Shown: piece by piece, positions 13,042 to 26,700 of the stretch
Layout: every line of letters begins with the position of its first letter
Numbering within the stretch: position 1 is the first letter of the stretch
Assembly: GCA_964035545.1 (NCBI GenBank)
Contig: OZ037768.1
Location: 18,331,700-18,395,699 of the forward strand
DNA from: Bugula neritina
Taxonomy: Eukaryota; Bryozoa; Gymnolaemata; Cheilostomatida; Bugulidae
Length of the DNA stretch: 64,000 nt
Direction of reading: 5' to 3'
Notes under the pieces: model-generated
The model's input: the letters and a program-made list of their open reading frames with translations, nothing else
Database searches by the model: none
Told to the model about the DNA's origin: nothing
Translations under genes and position numbers: made by a program

Positions 13042-13894
13042 TAGGGGTAACGGGGGGGGGGGGGGGGGGGGGGGAGACAACTTTTTTAGTCCGAGTGGAC
13101 TTTTTTCTATGAACTGTAACTAAGGTGCATGGCTGCGGTTTGTGGCTAGAGTACGGAAGGGAGAGGGGGAGGAAATGAGCAAATCGCAATTTATTTTAGT
13201 CAAATACATGTATATTCCCTCAATGATATAATGTATAATGAATATCATGACTATCCATTCGTGGCAACAACAGAGTGTTTTGTATATGTTGTATAAAATG
13301 GCAAAGCTATAATCTCACCAAATGTATATATTAGGAGAGCTTCACCTTGTAGTTTGGTAGTCTTACCATGATGTCTTTGATATTTTGCTAAAAGATCAGA
13401 AATGACTATATTTATAGATTTTAGTAACATTTCAACCAACTTTTTGGGCAAACAAACTAATAACAGTGATCAGGGTGCAATAATCAGGTAACCCTTTGTG
13501 CCCAGGTCAGCGTGGCCCATTGTGCCCCGTGTGGCCAAATTGAAAATAAATGTGGCTCAAGGAAAATTTTCTTTTAGATTTTGCTTTTATACTACCTAGT
13601 TAGGCAATGTAGAGACAAGCAATGGCAACAATATCAGTAAAATCTAGGCTTGTTACCTTTAAGTGTAAAAAGTTATAAAGCTTTAACGACACCTTAAAAA
13701 ATTTACAAAAAGTAGGTAAAAACAGTTTTTTACTCACCTCTTCAACACGTAGGTTCCGCAAGTATTGAAACTACAATGGCTGAATAATTATTAAAAAAAG
13801 TCACAACTCTAAGTCAATAAGTTCTCTCACAATTTGTCTGGCTTTTTGTACTCCTATGACTGTTGTGCCCCCCCCCCCCCCCCGTTACCTCTAC
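13042..13894. mobile_element. Inverted-repeat element with poly-G / poly-C ends (MITE-like)
   Basis: The left end TAGGGGTAAC runs into a G run of 23 bases (13052-13074). The right end is a C run of 16 bases (13868-13883) followed by GTTACCTCTAC, the near-inverted copy of the left end. TTATA stands directly outside both ends (13037-13041 and 13895-13899) and could be a 5-bp target duplication. The motif TTGTGCCC recurs inside (about 13496 and 13519) and at the right end. There is no transposase frame, so this would be a non-autonomous element. The TIRs are short and imperfect, so the superfamily is not assigned. Confidence 0.55.
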
Positions 13895-16398
13895 TTATAA
13901 TTGCATTACAAACTGATTATATTTTTCCATGTATACAGAGCATTATGGAAATATAATACTGTATTATAAAAGTTATAATGAAACAATGATGAGTCATACT
14001 GCATTACTATGGGGTTGTTTTTTCATAAACTGAGAAAACAACTTCTACATTGTAAACCTTCGAGAGGAGTTGTCTCTACCTGAGAGTCATAATCCTTGCA
14101 AGAAGTCAAAAATCTAATAGTCAATAATACAACGATTATTGAATAAAACTCAAATTTAATTTGATATCAAAATTTACATGTTTATATATGCTTCCCTGGT
14201 CTAGGGGAAGAGCATCCAGTCATAATTTCTCCCATGCCTCATCTGAACAAGTCCTTAGCCCGACTTAACAAAAACTCTTTCCATTAGGGGTTTCTCACAG
14301 GGATAGTGACTATAAACTTGTGTGAGTTTTTTTATATATGCTATCTGCACCATTTCTAGACTTATGGCTCAATTCATATACATAAATAAACCTTTCTGCT
14401 GGAGATATTGTAACAAATGTCTGATTTGCTTAAACTGGACTTTCTGTTTAGTTATTATCAGTTTGTTCTATATATGTATAATATTTTTTATGTCAATGAC
14501 TGTATTAGTTTGTGAAAAAGTGAAAACTTTTATTCTTGCTATAATAATTGTATTAAATATCTACAGATATTGAGAAGTTCCCATTTTGCAGTCTTTGAGT
14601 ACAGCAACTTTTTCTGGCAACAGGTAAAATAAATCTGATCTGCGTACGCCTGCAAAATATTTATAAGTGTTTAATTTGTTCTAAATTTTCTTTTTTTTTA
14701 CTTTGTCTTGCAGTTATAAAAAGTTTACATTTACAGTCTGTCATTTTTGCCCAAACTTGGAGTTGTGCCCACTCCTCCATGACTTGCTAATAATACTGCA
14801 CATTGTTCTCTAACCAATAGAATACTAGCAGCACTTACAGTGCTTTAATCTGTGTTTGTTTGGATATTCACTGAATACAAATGAAATTTGAGCTTGCTGT
14901 GGTCTTCTTTGCCTAGGACTATAAGGCTTATCATGAATGTATATTGAATGGCACAGTAGCTAGTGGTCTAGTTAATATTTATTTAGAATACGAAGGGGTA
15001 CTATACATATTTCTGAAGCCTTCACTATTATACTCCATTCAACATAGCCTCAACTACGTTAAGGTAAGCTACATGTATAATTGTACACTATATTTAGTTA
15101 TAATAATATTTGCTTATACATGTATATGATATATGTACTACTGTCTTCTATACTTACAGCTAGTAGTGGCTGTAGTATCATATTCAAGTATTTTCTTATC
15201 ACAAGTTTAAAATTGAACATCTGCTAGTTCGTATAATTATAGCTATAGCAGCATAGTATATCAATTAATGCTTATTTGATGTACACAACAATCTGAATTG
15301 TGCTGAACTGAAATCAAGTGGCTTAGTACAACAATTTGAGGTGAGTTTGCTTTGGCAAGTATAATACAGGTTAATAATTTAGCTACGATAGAAAAGAGGA
15401 TTCACAGAAGGAGTTTCAACAATTCTATCGAGTATCTATATTAAGTCTTCATGTAGGTTTAAAGGTTGGCATTTATAATGTTTGTTTAGCAGACAACAGC
15501 TGTTTTTATTTTAATTTTACGAAAACTTGTGGCAATGATTCTCTACAAATTATGCTTAATGTATTCTATATCAATTATGAGTCTATAAATACTGATTAAT
15601 CTTAGTTACTAGTTATTGAACTAGTGTTTTTGACAAGAGATTGTTTGATCTTGCAGCAACTGCACTAGAGCTTTGAAAGCATAAGCTTAACGAGCTTCTA
15701 CTCCAATGCAAGAAAAAATGTAAAGGACCAACTTTTTCTTAGAATAAAATAGTAATAGTGATCTACTACAATTACTTTCCCCATTGATATTATAATTGTG
15801 TAAATGCTAAACACTGTAAAATAGCTTGGCATTAATAACTAAAAATCAGTTTAACTGAATACTTAGATAGTTAAACTAGTCAATAAGTTGAAAGTTTGGA
15901 ATGTACCCCATGCTTTTGTCATCAAAAGATTTCCTTTAATAACTGCAATAACTTGACAATGCTGCTTGGAACATTTTGCTCTGAACATTTTGGAAAAATT
16001 TAATACGAATTCTTATAAAAAAAACTGCGGCAGCACCTGTCAGCAGTGTTTTTATATTGTGGCTTCTACAAAGCTTTTCTAGAACAAAATCTATTTCAAA
16101 AACTGCTATTTTGCTCTGTTTCTGAAATTTCAGCGTTTTCAAATAGCGTTATTTCTTGCAAAGCTTTGTAGCATGAAAAGTTGTTTATGAAAAGAAGCAA
16201 TCATGCACATTCCAACATCAAAAGCCAAACAAAAACAAATACAGAAATCCAAGCTCAACAGAATAATGAGCATTGCCACTGCTGCCTAGTATTTCAACCA
16301 ACTTTAAAATGTGTTTTGACTTTCAAATCAAAATAATTTCTGCTTGACTTGTTCACTACTTACAGATTCAATAGTAACACAAATACTTTTAGCCACAT

Positions 16399-16605
16399 CA
16401 TCACAGTAGTCATAGTAGTCACAGTAGTCATAGTAGTCATAGTAGTCATAGTAGTCATAGTAGTCACAGTAGTCATAAGAGTTATAGTAGTCATGGTAGT
16501 TATAGTAGTCATAGTAGTCATAAGAGTTATAGTAGTAATAAGAGTAATAATAGTCTTATCAGTCATATATAGTAGCTATTGTAGCTATAGTAGTCATAGC
16601 ATTAA
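16399..16605. repeat. 9-bp microsatellite, unit like TAGTCATAG
   Basis: About 200 bases of the 9-base unit GTCATAGTA with point variants (CACAGTA, CATAAGAGTTA). Because 9 is a multiple of 3 and the unit lacks in-frame stops in several frames, both strands read open here (Val/Ile-rich on plus, Thr/Met-rich on minus). These are repeat artefacts, not genes. Confidence 0.92.
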
Positions 16606-17400
16606 TAGTATTGGAAAAGTTGTACCAAAACAGCAAGAAATAAACTATAAAATTCACAAAAGTGGCTGTAACAGAGTCTATGTGTTTTGCCTGTAGTCAA
16701 AGTATTGGCATTTAAAGTATAATTTGAAGACTTCCAGATTACCATGTAGGCCTATATAGTTAAAATTAGGTTTCGTGGTGACAACTAGATGCGACACACA
16801 CCAACATTTGGTCTCTTGCCAAAACTCTCCAAACCTGTTACAATAGCATTGATATTTATTTATTTATATCCCTCCCACAGTGTGGTGATTAAAACAATCA
16901 AATACACAGTAAGTAATCTATGTACCAGCAAATTAACGTCACATTTCAACAACTCAATGAAAACAAGTCAAGTCTAATTTTGCAAATTATTTACAGTAAA
17001 TAGTTTTTCTACAACTATATAAATGGACAGAGTTACTGTTTAAAAACAAGTCAACGGAAGTTGAGCAGCTGACATAATAATATAGTTTGAATTACTAAAG
17101 AGCACCTTGATACATTTTCTTTATAGAAATTTATGCAGGTTTCACAAGGAAAGGGAAAAGACAAGGAACAACTTCTGCATAAAATTTAATCCCTCTATTC
17201 ACAGACCATTTATCTATTGAAATATAATATAGGCACCTGAAGATAACACCCTCTGTTGTTGTACAGGTTGCAGGTATTAGAGTATTCACCCAGTAGTAAT
17301 CTCTCCTGATAAGGGTTTTTAAGTGAGCAAAGTATAGTGTATGCTGGGGCACAAAAGTAATTCTGACCAAATACCCTTCCTAAAATCACTAATAACCTTG

Positions 17401-17461
17401 CTGAGATTCAAACCTATGACCCCGTGCTTCCTATAAGCCTAAAACTACATTACACAGGCAT
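17401..17461 (-). repeat. tRNA-like SINE relic
   Basis: On the minus strand an A-box-like TAGTTTTAGG is followed about 35 bases later by a B-box-like GGTTTGAATCTC, the spacing of an internal RNA polymerase III promoter. No cloverleaf with a paired acceptor stem can be drawn, so this is read as a decayed tRNA-derived SINE head, not a tRNA gene. Confidence 0.5.
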
Positions 17462-18221
17462 GTTATACTGAATTCATTAGAACACTAGTATTGAAATTTA
17501 ACAACTTTAACTATAAATGATTTGCATAACATATTTTTTGTGTTTACGGGTACCATAGATATAAGTGAACAAAATTATGAGTTGTAAAATAGATAACAGC
17601 ATAAAATAAATGTGAGATACTTTTATTGAAAAACAGCAAAACACTAAATGATCACGGAGCTAAAATTTTGCATATAAAACTAATGAATAGATTTAGGTAA
17701 ACGTTTCACTGATCATATTAGTCATTATAACTGATTAAAATGGGCATTATAATAGAAACAAAGGGCTTTTTAAAATGAATTACATCTCTAGTCTCTACTT
17801 GATACTCTCTAAAATATTGTAGGAAATGAAATCAATCTTTGGCTAAACTTTATCTGATCAGTTAGTATATAAATATACATTTTATAGTAGCTGAAACTAT
17901 TTTGTATACAAAGTTATTACAGTATTATATATTATATAATTATAGCCTACTAGTAGATTGCTAAACCATTCTTTAAAAGCAAAGTGATATTTGATAGGAA
18001 AAAACTTGAAGTACTTGAACAGCTTTATGTAAATATAAGTAAAGTCATACTGCTAGTAAGCACGTACCAATGGACTACTAGTCTCAAAGCTAGAGATACA
18101 TAATAATAATATAATGCTCCTGTAGATTATTTGATATTCATAATTTTCAAATTCGTATTTGAATTTAGTTGTAGTTTTTTTTACTGGCGTAACACACTTG
18201 ACCAGCTTGATATACTGCTGA

Positions 18222-18281
18222 CCCTTACTTATATTTGGCCAATGACAATAACCCTTACATGTACCTGACCAATGACATTAA
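18222..18281. repeat. Diverged tandem duplication of about 30 bp
   Basis: Two adjacent copies of CCCTTAC...ACC/GGCCAATGACA(A/T)TAA differ at several bases. They lie just outside the TTAA-flanked element and have no evident function. Confidence 0.6.
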
Positions 18282-18503
18282 ATCTTGTATACTGTTCAAG
18301 TTGAATCTTTCTTTATTACAATATTTACATAGAGGTGATTTCTCCTCCTTTTCATGCATCATCTCATAAAAATTAGTACATACTCTGTTGATTTGCTATA
18401 ACTTAAATCGGCAGGGGAAAGTTTAGGTGTGAGTCAAATTATGTTTACTTAATAACGCACCACATCTGTACGGACTGCTAATATCTTTTTACATTAGTTT
18501 TTG

Positions 18504-18956
18504 TTAAGTTGCGTTTATACCTTCACGATTTTCGGTCAAAATTTCAATTTGGCCGGGTTGAAATTTCTCCGAGTTGCATTGCATTGTAAAAGCCACTCGT
18601 TGAAATTTTTGTACTGTGATAACTTAATCGGCCAATTTTAGAATAGGAGTAATAACTCCTTGTAAACATCGTTATTTAGTTATTACTTTGGCGATTAGAC
18701 AACGTACTTATACGGTTATAATTATATAGCCTACGCCTTCTCAATTATCGCTTTTATGCTTTCCGCTTCACTAATTCACGACGTTTACAAAGGGCATCAA
18801 ATAGCTATTATGCGAGTCAAAGTTCAATTTCAGAAAGTGAGCAACCGCATCAATATGATTTCAACGAGTTTAAGTTTGACTATAAAGGGGTACCCGGAAA
18901 AGCATTATTAACTTAAACTCGGTACTTTTTTCAGCAGAGGTATAAACGCAACTTAA
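18504..18956. mobile_element. TTAA-flanked MITE with 15-bp perfect terminal inverted repeats
   Basis: The left end reads TTAAGTTGCGTTTATACCT. The right end is its exact inverse, AGGTATAAACGCAACTTAA. The inner 15-bp repeats GTTGCGTTTATACCT are perfect, and TTAA lies on both sides (18504-18507 and 18953-18956). TTAA target duplication is the hallmark of piggyBac-type transposition. The 445-base body has no transposase frame, so it would be non-autonomous. Since TTAA is itself a palindrome, it could alternatively be the tip of a longer TIR. Confidence 0.7.
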
Positions 18957-19747
18957 AACTTTATTATTCAGGTGTTTTAAGCAAATGGAAGTAAATTGCT
19001 TATTGTGTAATTCTAGTGTTGCATTTAACTAGTGTATCTTGAACATGTTAAGTAGTGTATCTTGAACATGCACCCTACAGAGTTTGATTACACTTGTTTG
19101 CACACTTTGTTACAAGTGTGTTATATTTTATACAATTGTCTAAAAGGAAATCAATGACCATCCTTTGCTTCTATTATTTACATGTAAAGTCATGTTGAAC
19201 ATTGTGAAAGCCTACACAGCATGGAATTTATCGGAACTATTATGTCTACCCAGATGGTAAATCATAATAGTTGGGAACAAAGCAAGGAATGAATTATTCC
19301 TAATGGTATTTACTATTTCATTTCAATTTTAGTTTGGATTAAGGCAACAGCTGTAGCTCTGGTGCTGAAAGTTTCACAAAGAAGAAGCTCTTTTGTCAGT
19401 AAGTACAGAAAATATGTTCATATATCTTTTAGCTATACTTTTATTTGGCCATTCAGCTCAGCAATAAGAAAATCTATCAATAGTTTTCAACAATGATAGC
19501 GATCTATTTCCTTTGTACAATTCGAATTAAAGCCTAGGTATATTTATTGCAGTAGAAACTAGAAACAATGTCATCTTCTACTTATTTAAATCAGTTTCTC
19601 TTTTAGTCAGTCATTTACATAATGTTGAAATAAATTGATATCTGACAACAAGGCATGTATCAAAGTGAGATTGTTGTAAGCCTTCAGTTACTGATTTGTA
19701 GTGGGCGTATAGATGTAACTGCTACAAGTTCACTTTCTCTCTCAACT

Positions 19748-22700
19748 ATGAGTTTAAATCTGCTATTAAGACTCTCAGACGATGAGTTTGAGAAACTTCT
19801 ATCTGCAGCGGATGTTCAGGTATGTATAGTTAGACTGTGCTCTACTACCTTTGTGCTTATAACCTGTATATAATACATGTACATAAAGTTTAGAGCCAAT
19901 GACTACAGGCTATAGGTTATAGCTTTGACAAAAAATGTTAAAATTTGGTTGATAGATTTTCCTGAATTTTGAGTCTCTTTTGCTATAAAAATAACATGAT
20001 TTATCTTGAACTGAAAGCTTTACTAGCCTTCAAAATATTGAATGCTATATCTCATACCTAGTACTATTAGTTTTCAGTATGTATAATTTTTATTAAAACC
20101 ACACACTTAACCTTTGGCTGTACATTTCTTAACCTCTATTGTTTATTAACCAAGTTTTAACATGTTGACAAAATGCATAGAAGTTATGGTAGGCTACAGC
20201 TTACTAAAAATAAAAATATATATAGAAGTTGAAGGCTGCATGTTACATTACTACAGTTTGCAACCTTTTGAGAAGATAAAAAATGGTCACCATGGTAACT
20301 AAACGCAACCATCAAACTATTCTCAAGTACCTTTCAAATGTTTTCCACAAATGTATGCAAACGCATATCTGGAGCATTTTTTACTTTGGGTCTATAAACG
20401 GTAGTGCAGACCCCTGACTACTGGTTGATACATTCACACTGAGTATACAGTCAACACTTTAGTTCTCAGCTAATTCTCACTTCTAAGTTCTATTACTAAC
20501 TTACAGAATGATAAGATTGCATGTCCACAGTCTAAAGAAAGATGGGTGTTATAGGCTGGTTTATGCTGCATATATAATTCACTTCGCAACAGTGTTATCT
20601 CATATGCTAAGCTTTAAGGAAGTGGAGTTATTTCCTTCGTCCACTTCAGTGTTTCTCTAATTTAGTACAATATTATTTATAAGCTGACCTTTCTAACTGT
20701 TTACATTCAAACATGAGATACCCAACTGGGTTTATTCTTAGAGTTAGGATGAAATCTACACTTTAAAAAGCAATTGTCGCCTACACTTAAATAGTTTATA
20801 AGATGTGGTATAACTTCATAATCAGTGTTTAAAACAAGCAAACTTGCATAACTCATTCTGTATTGGAGTAATTCTGTAGATATGGTTGTTAAGCTGTGTA
20901 TTTAATTACAAATACCTACATGCTAAACATTCAATGTGTTATGATAATATATTCACACAAAGCTTTTGTAGATAGACTTGTTTGACAACTGAGATTCCAA
21001 CACAAAATAGTTGAGATCAAAACATTTGATATTGCACTACTTGTGTTACTTTCTTGTGTGGCTCACGTATCTGAAGTGTTGCAATCTTTCTTAGAGCAAC
21101 TGCAGCTGATAATACAGACTAGGTACCTCCCAGCTATCCATTAGGCAAAACAGTTATACTGTACTTCAGCAGTGTAGCTCAATAAAATATAAATTTTAAT
21201 TTACTGGTATAGACTGTAATGGTTGCAAACTACAAAGACATGCACTGTTAACAAAGGGTCTAATTAAACTGGGGTTTCTAACAAGGTACCACTAAACCAA
21301 AAATAAATTAAAAACTTAACTTAATTTGCTTCCCTGAAACAAAAGGTAGTAATTAGAAATATTGTTAAGGTGCTGCGAGGTTCACCACAATTGAGCTGTT
21401 CCTTTGGTTGCAGTAAAATGCTTTTTAGTACAAGTAATAATAGCTGTGTAAGAAATAAGAAATAAACTTGTTTTAGCAAATAAATTTAAACATGAGTCGG
21501 CTAGTAGACCAGCTACTAATCTATATATAATATCCTAAATAGCTAAGTCCTATAACCTACTGAGCTCCTTGCAGCTATTGATGCTAATGTTGACACTTTT
21601 CAATGTGAATCAGTTCGACAATGATAAAAATGATGTGCTTCCATTATAACTGGGTATTAAAATATTTTACAATGATTATTTTTCATTTAATTTTGCAGAA
21701 ATAAGTTATCTAAGTAGCATTTAAATTTCCAATACATTCTTGACTTTTTTAAACAAGTATCTTTTCAGGAACATCTTGATGGGTTTTCTAATTTTAAATC
21801 AAGTATTACAAGCTCTATAATGTATAGATCTACTTTCGAAAAGTCTTAAATTCTGTCATCCTGGCCATTCTTATCTCCATGAGGCAGCTACGACTAGTTT
21901 ACTTAAAATATTCACATCATGCCCTCCCCCCCCCCCCATCTGCTCAATAGTACGTATGTTTTCTACTAAATTTGCATTTGGCTGCAATATTATAGTCTGG
22001 GGGTTACATGTATTGATTAATGTAAGACTATGTATTAATTATGGTATTGTTTTCCTATCATAATTATCTCTTAGTTATATAACCAATGCCCAATTCTTAG
22101 TGTTATCAATGAATAATGGTTGACTGAACTCACACAATGCTATTGATTTTTGGGTGTAATTAGTTTAGTTTAGTGATTGACAATTCACTATTATATAATA
22201 TGAAACCATTTATTAATCATGTTTTCTTCTAATAAATCCTAATAAAAGAGCAATATATGATTAAGATTTAATATTAATACAGAAGTACATACCGAGGTCT
22301 TGTTGGCCACTTCTAAATTATATTAAAACAGACTTATAGATAAAAATCTTGCCTAACATTTATGACCTTAAAGTCCTTATTGTTGCTTAAAAATCTGGGG
22401 TTTTCTAATGAGGAGCAACTATAAATGTACAAGAGTGCTACGTAAATATCACAAAACTCAAGTAGAGCAAGTTCAGCCTAAATACTTTAACCTGCATCTC
22501 TAATGGTTTGAATTTCCCTAAAACCTTCCGATATAGTGTGATCTAAGCTAGTTCTGCTTAGCTTTGCTATTATAGCAAAAAGTTAGATTAAAGTTTTGTA
22601 TGATTTGAGCAGAGCTCATGCAAAAATTTTTTGCCTTGTTGTAATGCAAAGATTAAGTAAAAATTTCTTAGACTTCTATGATAAAGCAGCAATTTTCTGC

Positions 22701-23701
22701 ATGAATGTAATAAACTCACGATACTTCTTTTGCAAAAGACAAGACAACTCCTAAAATTATAAGCTATGTCCTGAAAATATCTAATATAGTTTTTATAGGT
22801 GACAATAATTTTATAATACAAATTTTATTCAAAAATAAACTAAATAGCACATAGTTATTAAGGAAATCCTTTTCATAACTTATATATTAAATAATGGCCA
22901 TAGATCAATGATAGTGCAGTTTGATTTTTAAAGCAATTTTGTGGACATGCATTAAACATTTTCAACAAGAATTCAATTATGATTGTTTGTATTTCATCAG
23001 CTGTGGTAGCATCACACAGTTGTACACTGCAGACAGCATTAATATACTGATTAGAAATCAATTATACTGATGCATGCTGTCTTTAGTCATGCATAATGAT
23101 TTATTATTATCAGATCTGTGAGACTGTGAGAAACAGACTCAATGAACAAAGTGATAGCCATATGGCTTTAACTCAACTCTGGTGTTACTCTAATAATCTT
23201 GTGTAGTAAAATATTGGATTGATTGCTTGATTCTAGAGAAAAAGCTCATGTGGGTTTATAGCTGCTATCTTTGTGAGAACCACCTCCTCGGAAAATTTGT
23301 TTAAAAGTGTGCTAAGGACGTGTTTTATATTGTGGAAAAGGAGCAATTATGACTATAACATTACAAATGACCTTTTTCTGGGATCCAAACCACTAACCTT
23401 GCGCTTACTAGGCCAGCAATCTAACCACTAAACTACAGCTGCCATTATCTAATTCTATATATTAATATAAATGAAACTTTGATAACAAATTATATTTCTA
23501 TTCTAGAGTGCTATAGACATTATATTTGAACTACAAGATGCCATGGTGAAAGAGCAAGAGAGATTTGATACCATCTCTACAGCTCTCTCTAACATACATG
23601 ATAGATCTTCACTGCAATTCGCAAGACTTTCAGAAGAGCTGGTAGATTCGCAGAATAAATTAGCTTTGTTGGTGTTGAGAAACAAGCATTGCTTCCAATT
23701 G
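19748..23701 (+). CDS. PH-actin gene exons 1-2: N-terminal helical segment
   Basis: Exon 1 (19748-19819) encodes MSLNLLLRLSDDEFEKLLSA and four further residues to a GTATGT donor. Exon 2 (23507-23701) encodes 65 residues. Together they form an amphipathic, charged helix-rich stretch without Pro or Gly, with heptad-like Leu/Ile spacing (FELQDAMVKEQ, LSEELVDSQNKLALLVL). This suggests a coiled coil for oligomerisation. The 3.7-kb intron holds a tRNA-like relic just before exon 2. Confidence 0.72.
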
Positions 23702-26700
23702 GTAAGTTTGCCTAAATCAGCTTCAAAATAGAAGCAGGTGCAGTAAGAAAGAAACCATGAGAAAAGCCTGCATTATAGATGAAAAATGTAGCATAACTTA
23801 ACCCATGCCCCAAACCAAAACTTGTTAAGGATATTAAAGAACTTAGGCTATTAAGATTTCTCTGCCATTGTACATAAATGTCAAGACCGCAGTTTTATAA
23901 TAGCAGATAGCAGATTTATTATGCCTATATAGTTCGTACTTTGGAGTTTACTGCGCAATGTATAGTGCTTAAAAATAGTAGTAATGTAATTTGTTGCTAA
24001 GGAGCTATAAGGAATGCTAGAATATGTTGTATGGACAGCCTACAATGTGACTGGTGAGTCATTGATAACTTATCTAAGCTGAACGGTTTAACGTTACATA
24101 GCCAGTGTGTCTGTCTGTGCATGTACGTGCTGCAGTATTTATATTATATATTATATCATGTAACATAGAACATGTTCTAATCACCCTTTGCAAGTAAAAG
24201 TTTACTCCCAAACAGCTAAAATAATGGCAAGCATATGCATGAGTATACTTTTTAGAGAATTCTAAGCGCAAAGAATGAAATGTTTGTAAAAAATGTGCAC
24301 TAAAGTGTTGATTTTTAACTAAAAATTTAAACTAATTTCTAAGTACCTAACTAAATAAATGTCTTTGATGCCTGTTGTAACTTGCAACTTATTTTTCACT
24401 GTAAAATTTGGCTTAGCATACAAACAAGCTTAATATATATACATATATATAAAACTTGATATATATACATATATATATAAAACAATGATATATATATTTA
24501 AAATATTTCAATAATTATTTATAACATATTTTTTGAGAAAGTGACTGATACTTGACACTTATTGATCTCGACCTTTATCAACCAATGACTATATTATGCA
24601 ATTAGCACAACTTCCCAGGTTTTACATGAATGAATCGTCTGATTATTATGTTATAATTTGAGAACAGATGTTCCATGTTTGGCTTGCATATTGCTTCAAA
24701 CATAAGCTGATGAAAATTGTTTATCAGCGAATGCAAACATTGGATCAATATTATTATAGCATGCTATTGTTTCAATATATCAAAAAATTTAAAATACTAA
24801 AATTTTTGTTACCATCTTTGGTGAAAACCAGGCATTTATTACAACAATTTAGTTTTAAAGAATGACTGAATACAATGCAATGGCAAGGCATCTGAAATTA
24901 TAATAATAAATGTTACACAAAAATAGCAGCTTAGCATACATATTATGACATTAATTTTTATATAATTAAAATCATAATAAAATAATTAATACTTTTTTAA
25001 TTTGCACAAAACAATAGCAGCTCTCTTTTGTCAATGGAAAGTAAATCAATCTAAATTCTAGAATGACACCATAAAAAGTGTATTTCAGTTGACAATGTTG
25101 CAGGTAAAGTCTTAAGTACATACTGCAATGATGAGTAACAACAATTATAGTGATTAGATTCTTTGCCTTTAAACATTTTACTTTTAAAGGCAAATAATTA
25201 AACTTATTTTCAGTATAGTATGGATTAGCAGTAGAAACGCTAAAGAATTTACAACATTCATTAGCTACCCACAGCATGTTATTATACATGTAGGTTTTAC
25301 TGAGTTGCAATTCTTATTTGTCATAACACTGACTTATATTTTATGAAATTTTTGTAGACTAAAGAGCCCGAAGATGAGCATGATGTTGACGCTTCTTTGA
25401 ATTATAATTGCTGCCTGTCCAACAGGGACTCTAATAAACTGAAAGGTGCTGACAACTCCAATTCTACTGAGAGTAGTACTGAGAACTCCAGACATACCGA
25501 TCAATCAAAAGGTGCTGACAAAAACTTCAAAGAACAGCCGCCACACATTAACACCTTAGATTCTGTAAATATTCAATCAGACTCAGGCTGTAACTACAAC
25601 TCTGGTGGATGCCAGCAAATAAGTTCCCAATTCGATTCCCCAAGGCTGGAATCCACAGCTCTACTATCTGTATCCACACCAACACAGTCCACTTTTGATA
25701 AGAAGTCTAAGCGAGTTCTTACAGTTAAAACCACCAACTTGTCAGGGTGTAATGCAGACAGCCCTCATTTACTCACAAATTCACAGCCGAGAACAAATAG
25801 CAAATCAGAAGCATCAGATTTATCAAAAACTGTATCATCTGTAAAATCAAATATGTCACATGACAATGACAAATCAACAACGAACAAGTTTCAACCCCTA
25901 CCTACTTGTAATCCCTCTTCTACATCATACGTTTTAGGCACCGCAAACATTGTTTCTTCCATAAATACAAGTTTGGTCTACAATGCCAGCAGCACATTGT
26001 TCGGCAGCATTTCACCAGGTCTGCGTTCACCCAGAAGTGACATCAGTAATTTGTGCACACCAAGGTCTTTCCGGAGTTCGTCATCTCCTAGAAGTGACAT
26101 TAGCACTGCTACACCAAAATCACGTCAAAAGTTGTCTCCTCTCCCCGTGTCTTCTATTCTTGACCTTGACATGCCCGAGACTAATATAGATGAAGATGAG
26201 AGAGTGACTTTATGTGAGGAGCTCGTGTCTGATAAGATCTCATGTACCACAGACGAAAGCGGTTTCACGTCTGCTTCTTCTGAATCCGATATCACCCTCA
26301 CCAGTCCCGGTAAGCTATTTTTATAACTTATTAAAATCAGTTAAATTTAGTTTATTATAAAGTTTCTAATGTTATTCTCTCTTTGCATGTGCTCTTTTTT
26401 ACTAATGTAGTATCGTGTTTTCATGAAATTGTAAAAAGAAAAAATGTATTGCAATGTTTAATAGCATTTATACTATATATTCTTGGGTAATGTTATAACT
26501 TATATATACTTGTTACTAAACTTATAAGTAAAAAAAATTAGGATTATATTTGTTTTAAAAATCTTAGCTCATAGTGCTAGATAAAAAGCTTCTGTTGGTG
26601 ATTTTCTTTATTATGTTAGACAACTCTCATTTCTTTATCATGCAAAGGTTCTTTATATTACTAGCAATTTCTATATACCTGAAGCCAAAGCAGTAAGCAA

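Larger units (their letters stand above)
6628..19747. other. Gene-poor interval between the dystroglycan and PH-actin genes
   Basis: About 13 kb between two divergently transcribed genes. No exon could be supported. Open frames here are short, AT-rich and without family motifs, including one at 7785-8075 that overlaps sequence resembling a tRNA B box. The interval holds two inverted-repeat elements, a 9-bp array and one tRNA-like relic, listed separately. The promoters of both genes should lie at its ends, but no TATA or initiator signal could be assigned with confidence. Confidence 0.6.

Noticed and set aside
14195-14262. Possible further tRNA-like A box (TGGTCTAGGGGAAGAGC)
   Set aside because: No B box at the expected spacing and no stem pairing.
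16349-16696. 115-codon Val/Ile-rich frame resembling a membrane protein
   Set aside because: It is the 9-base TAGTCATAG repeat read in frame.
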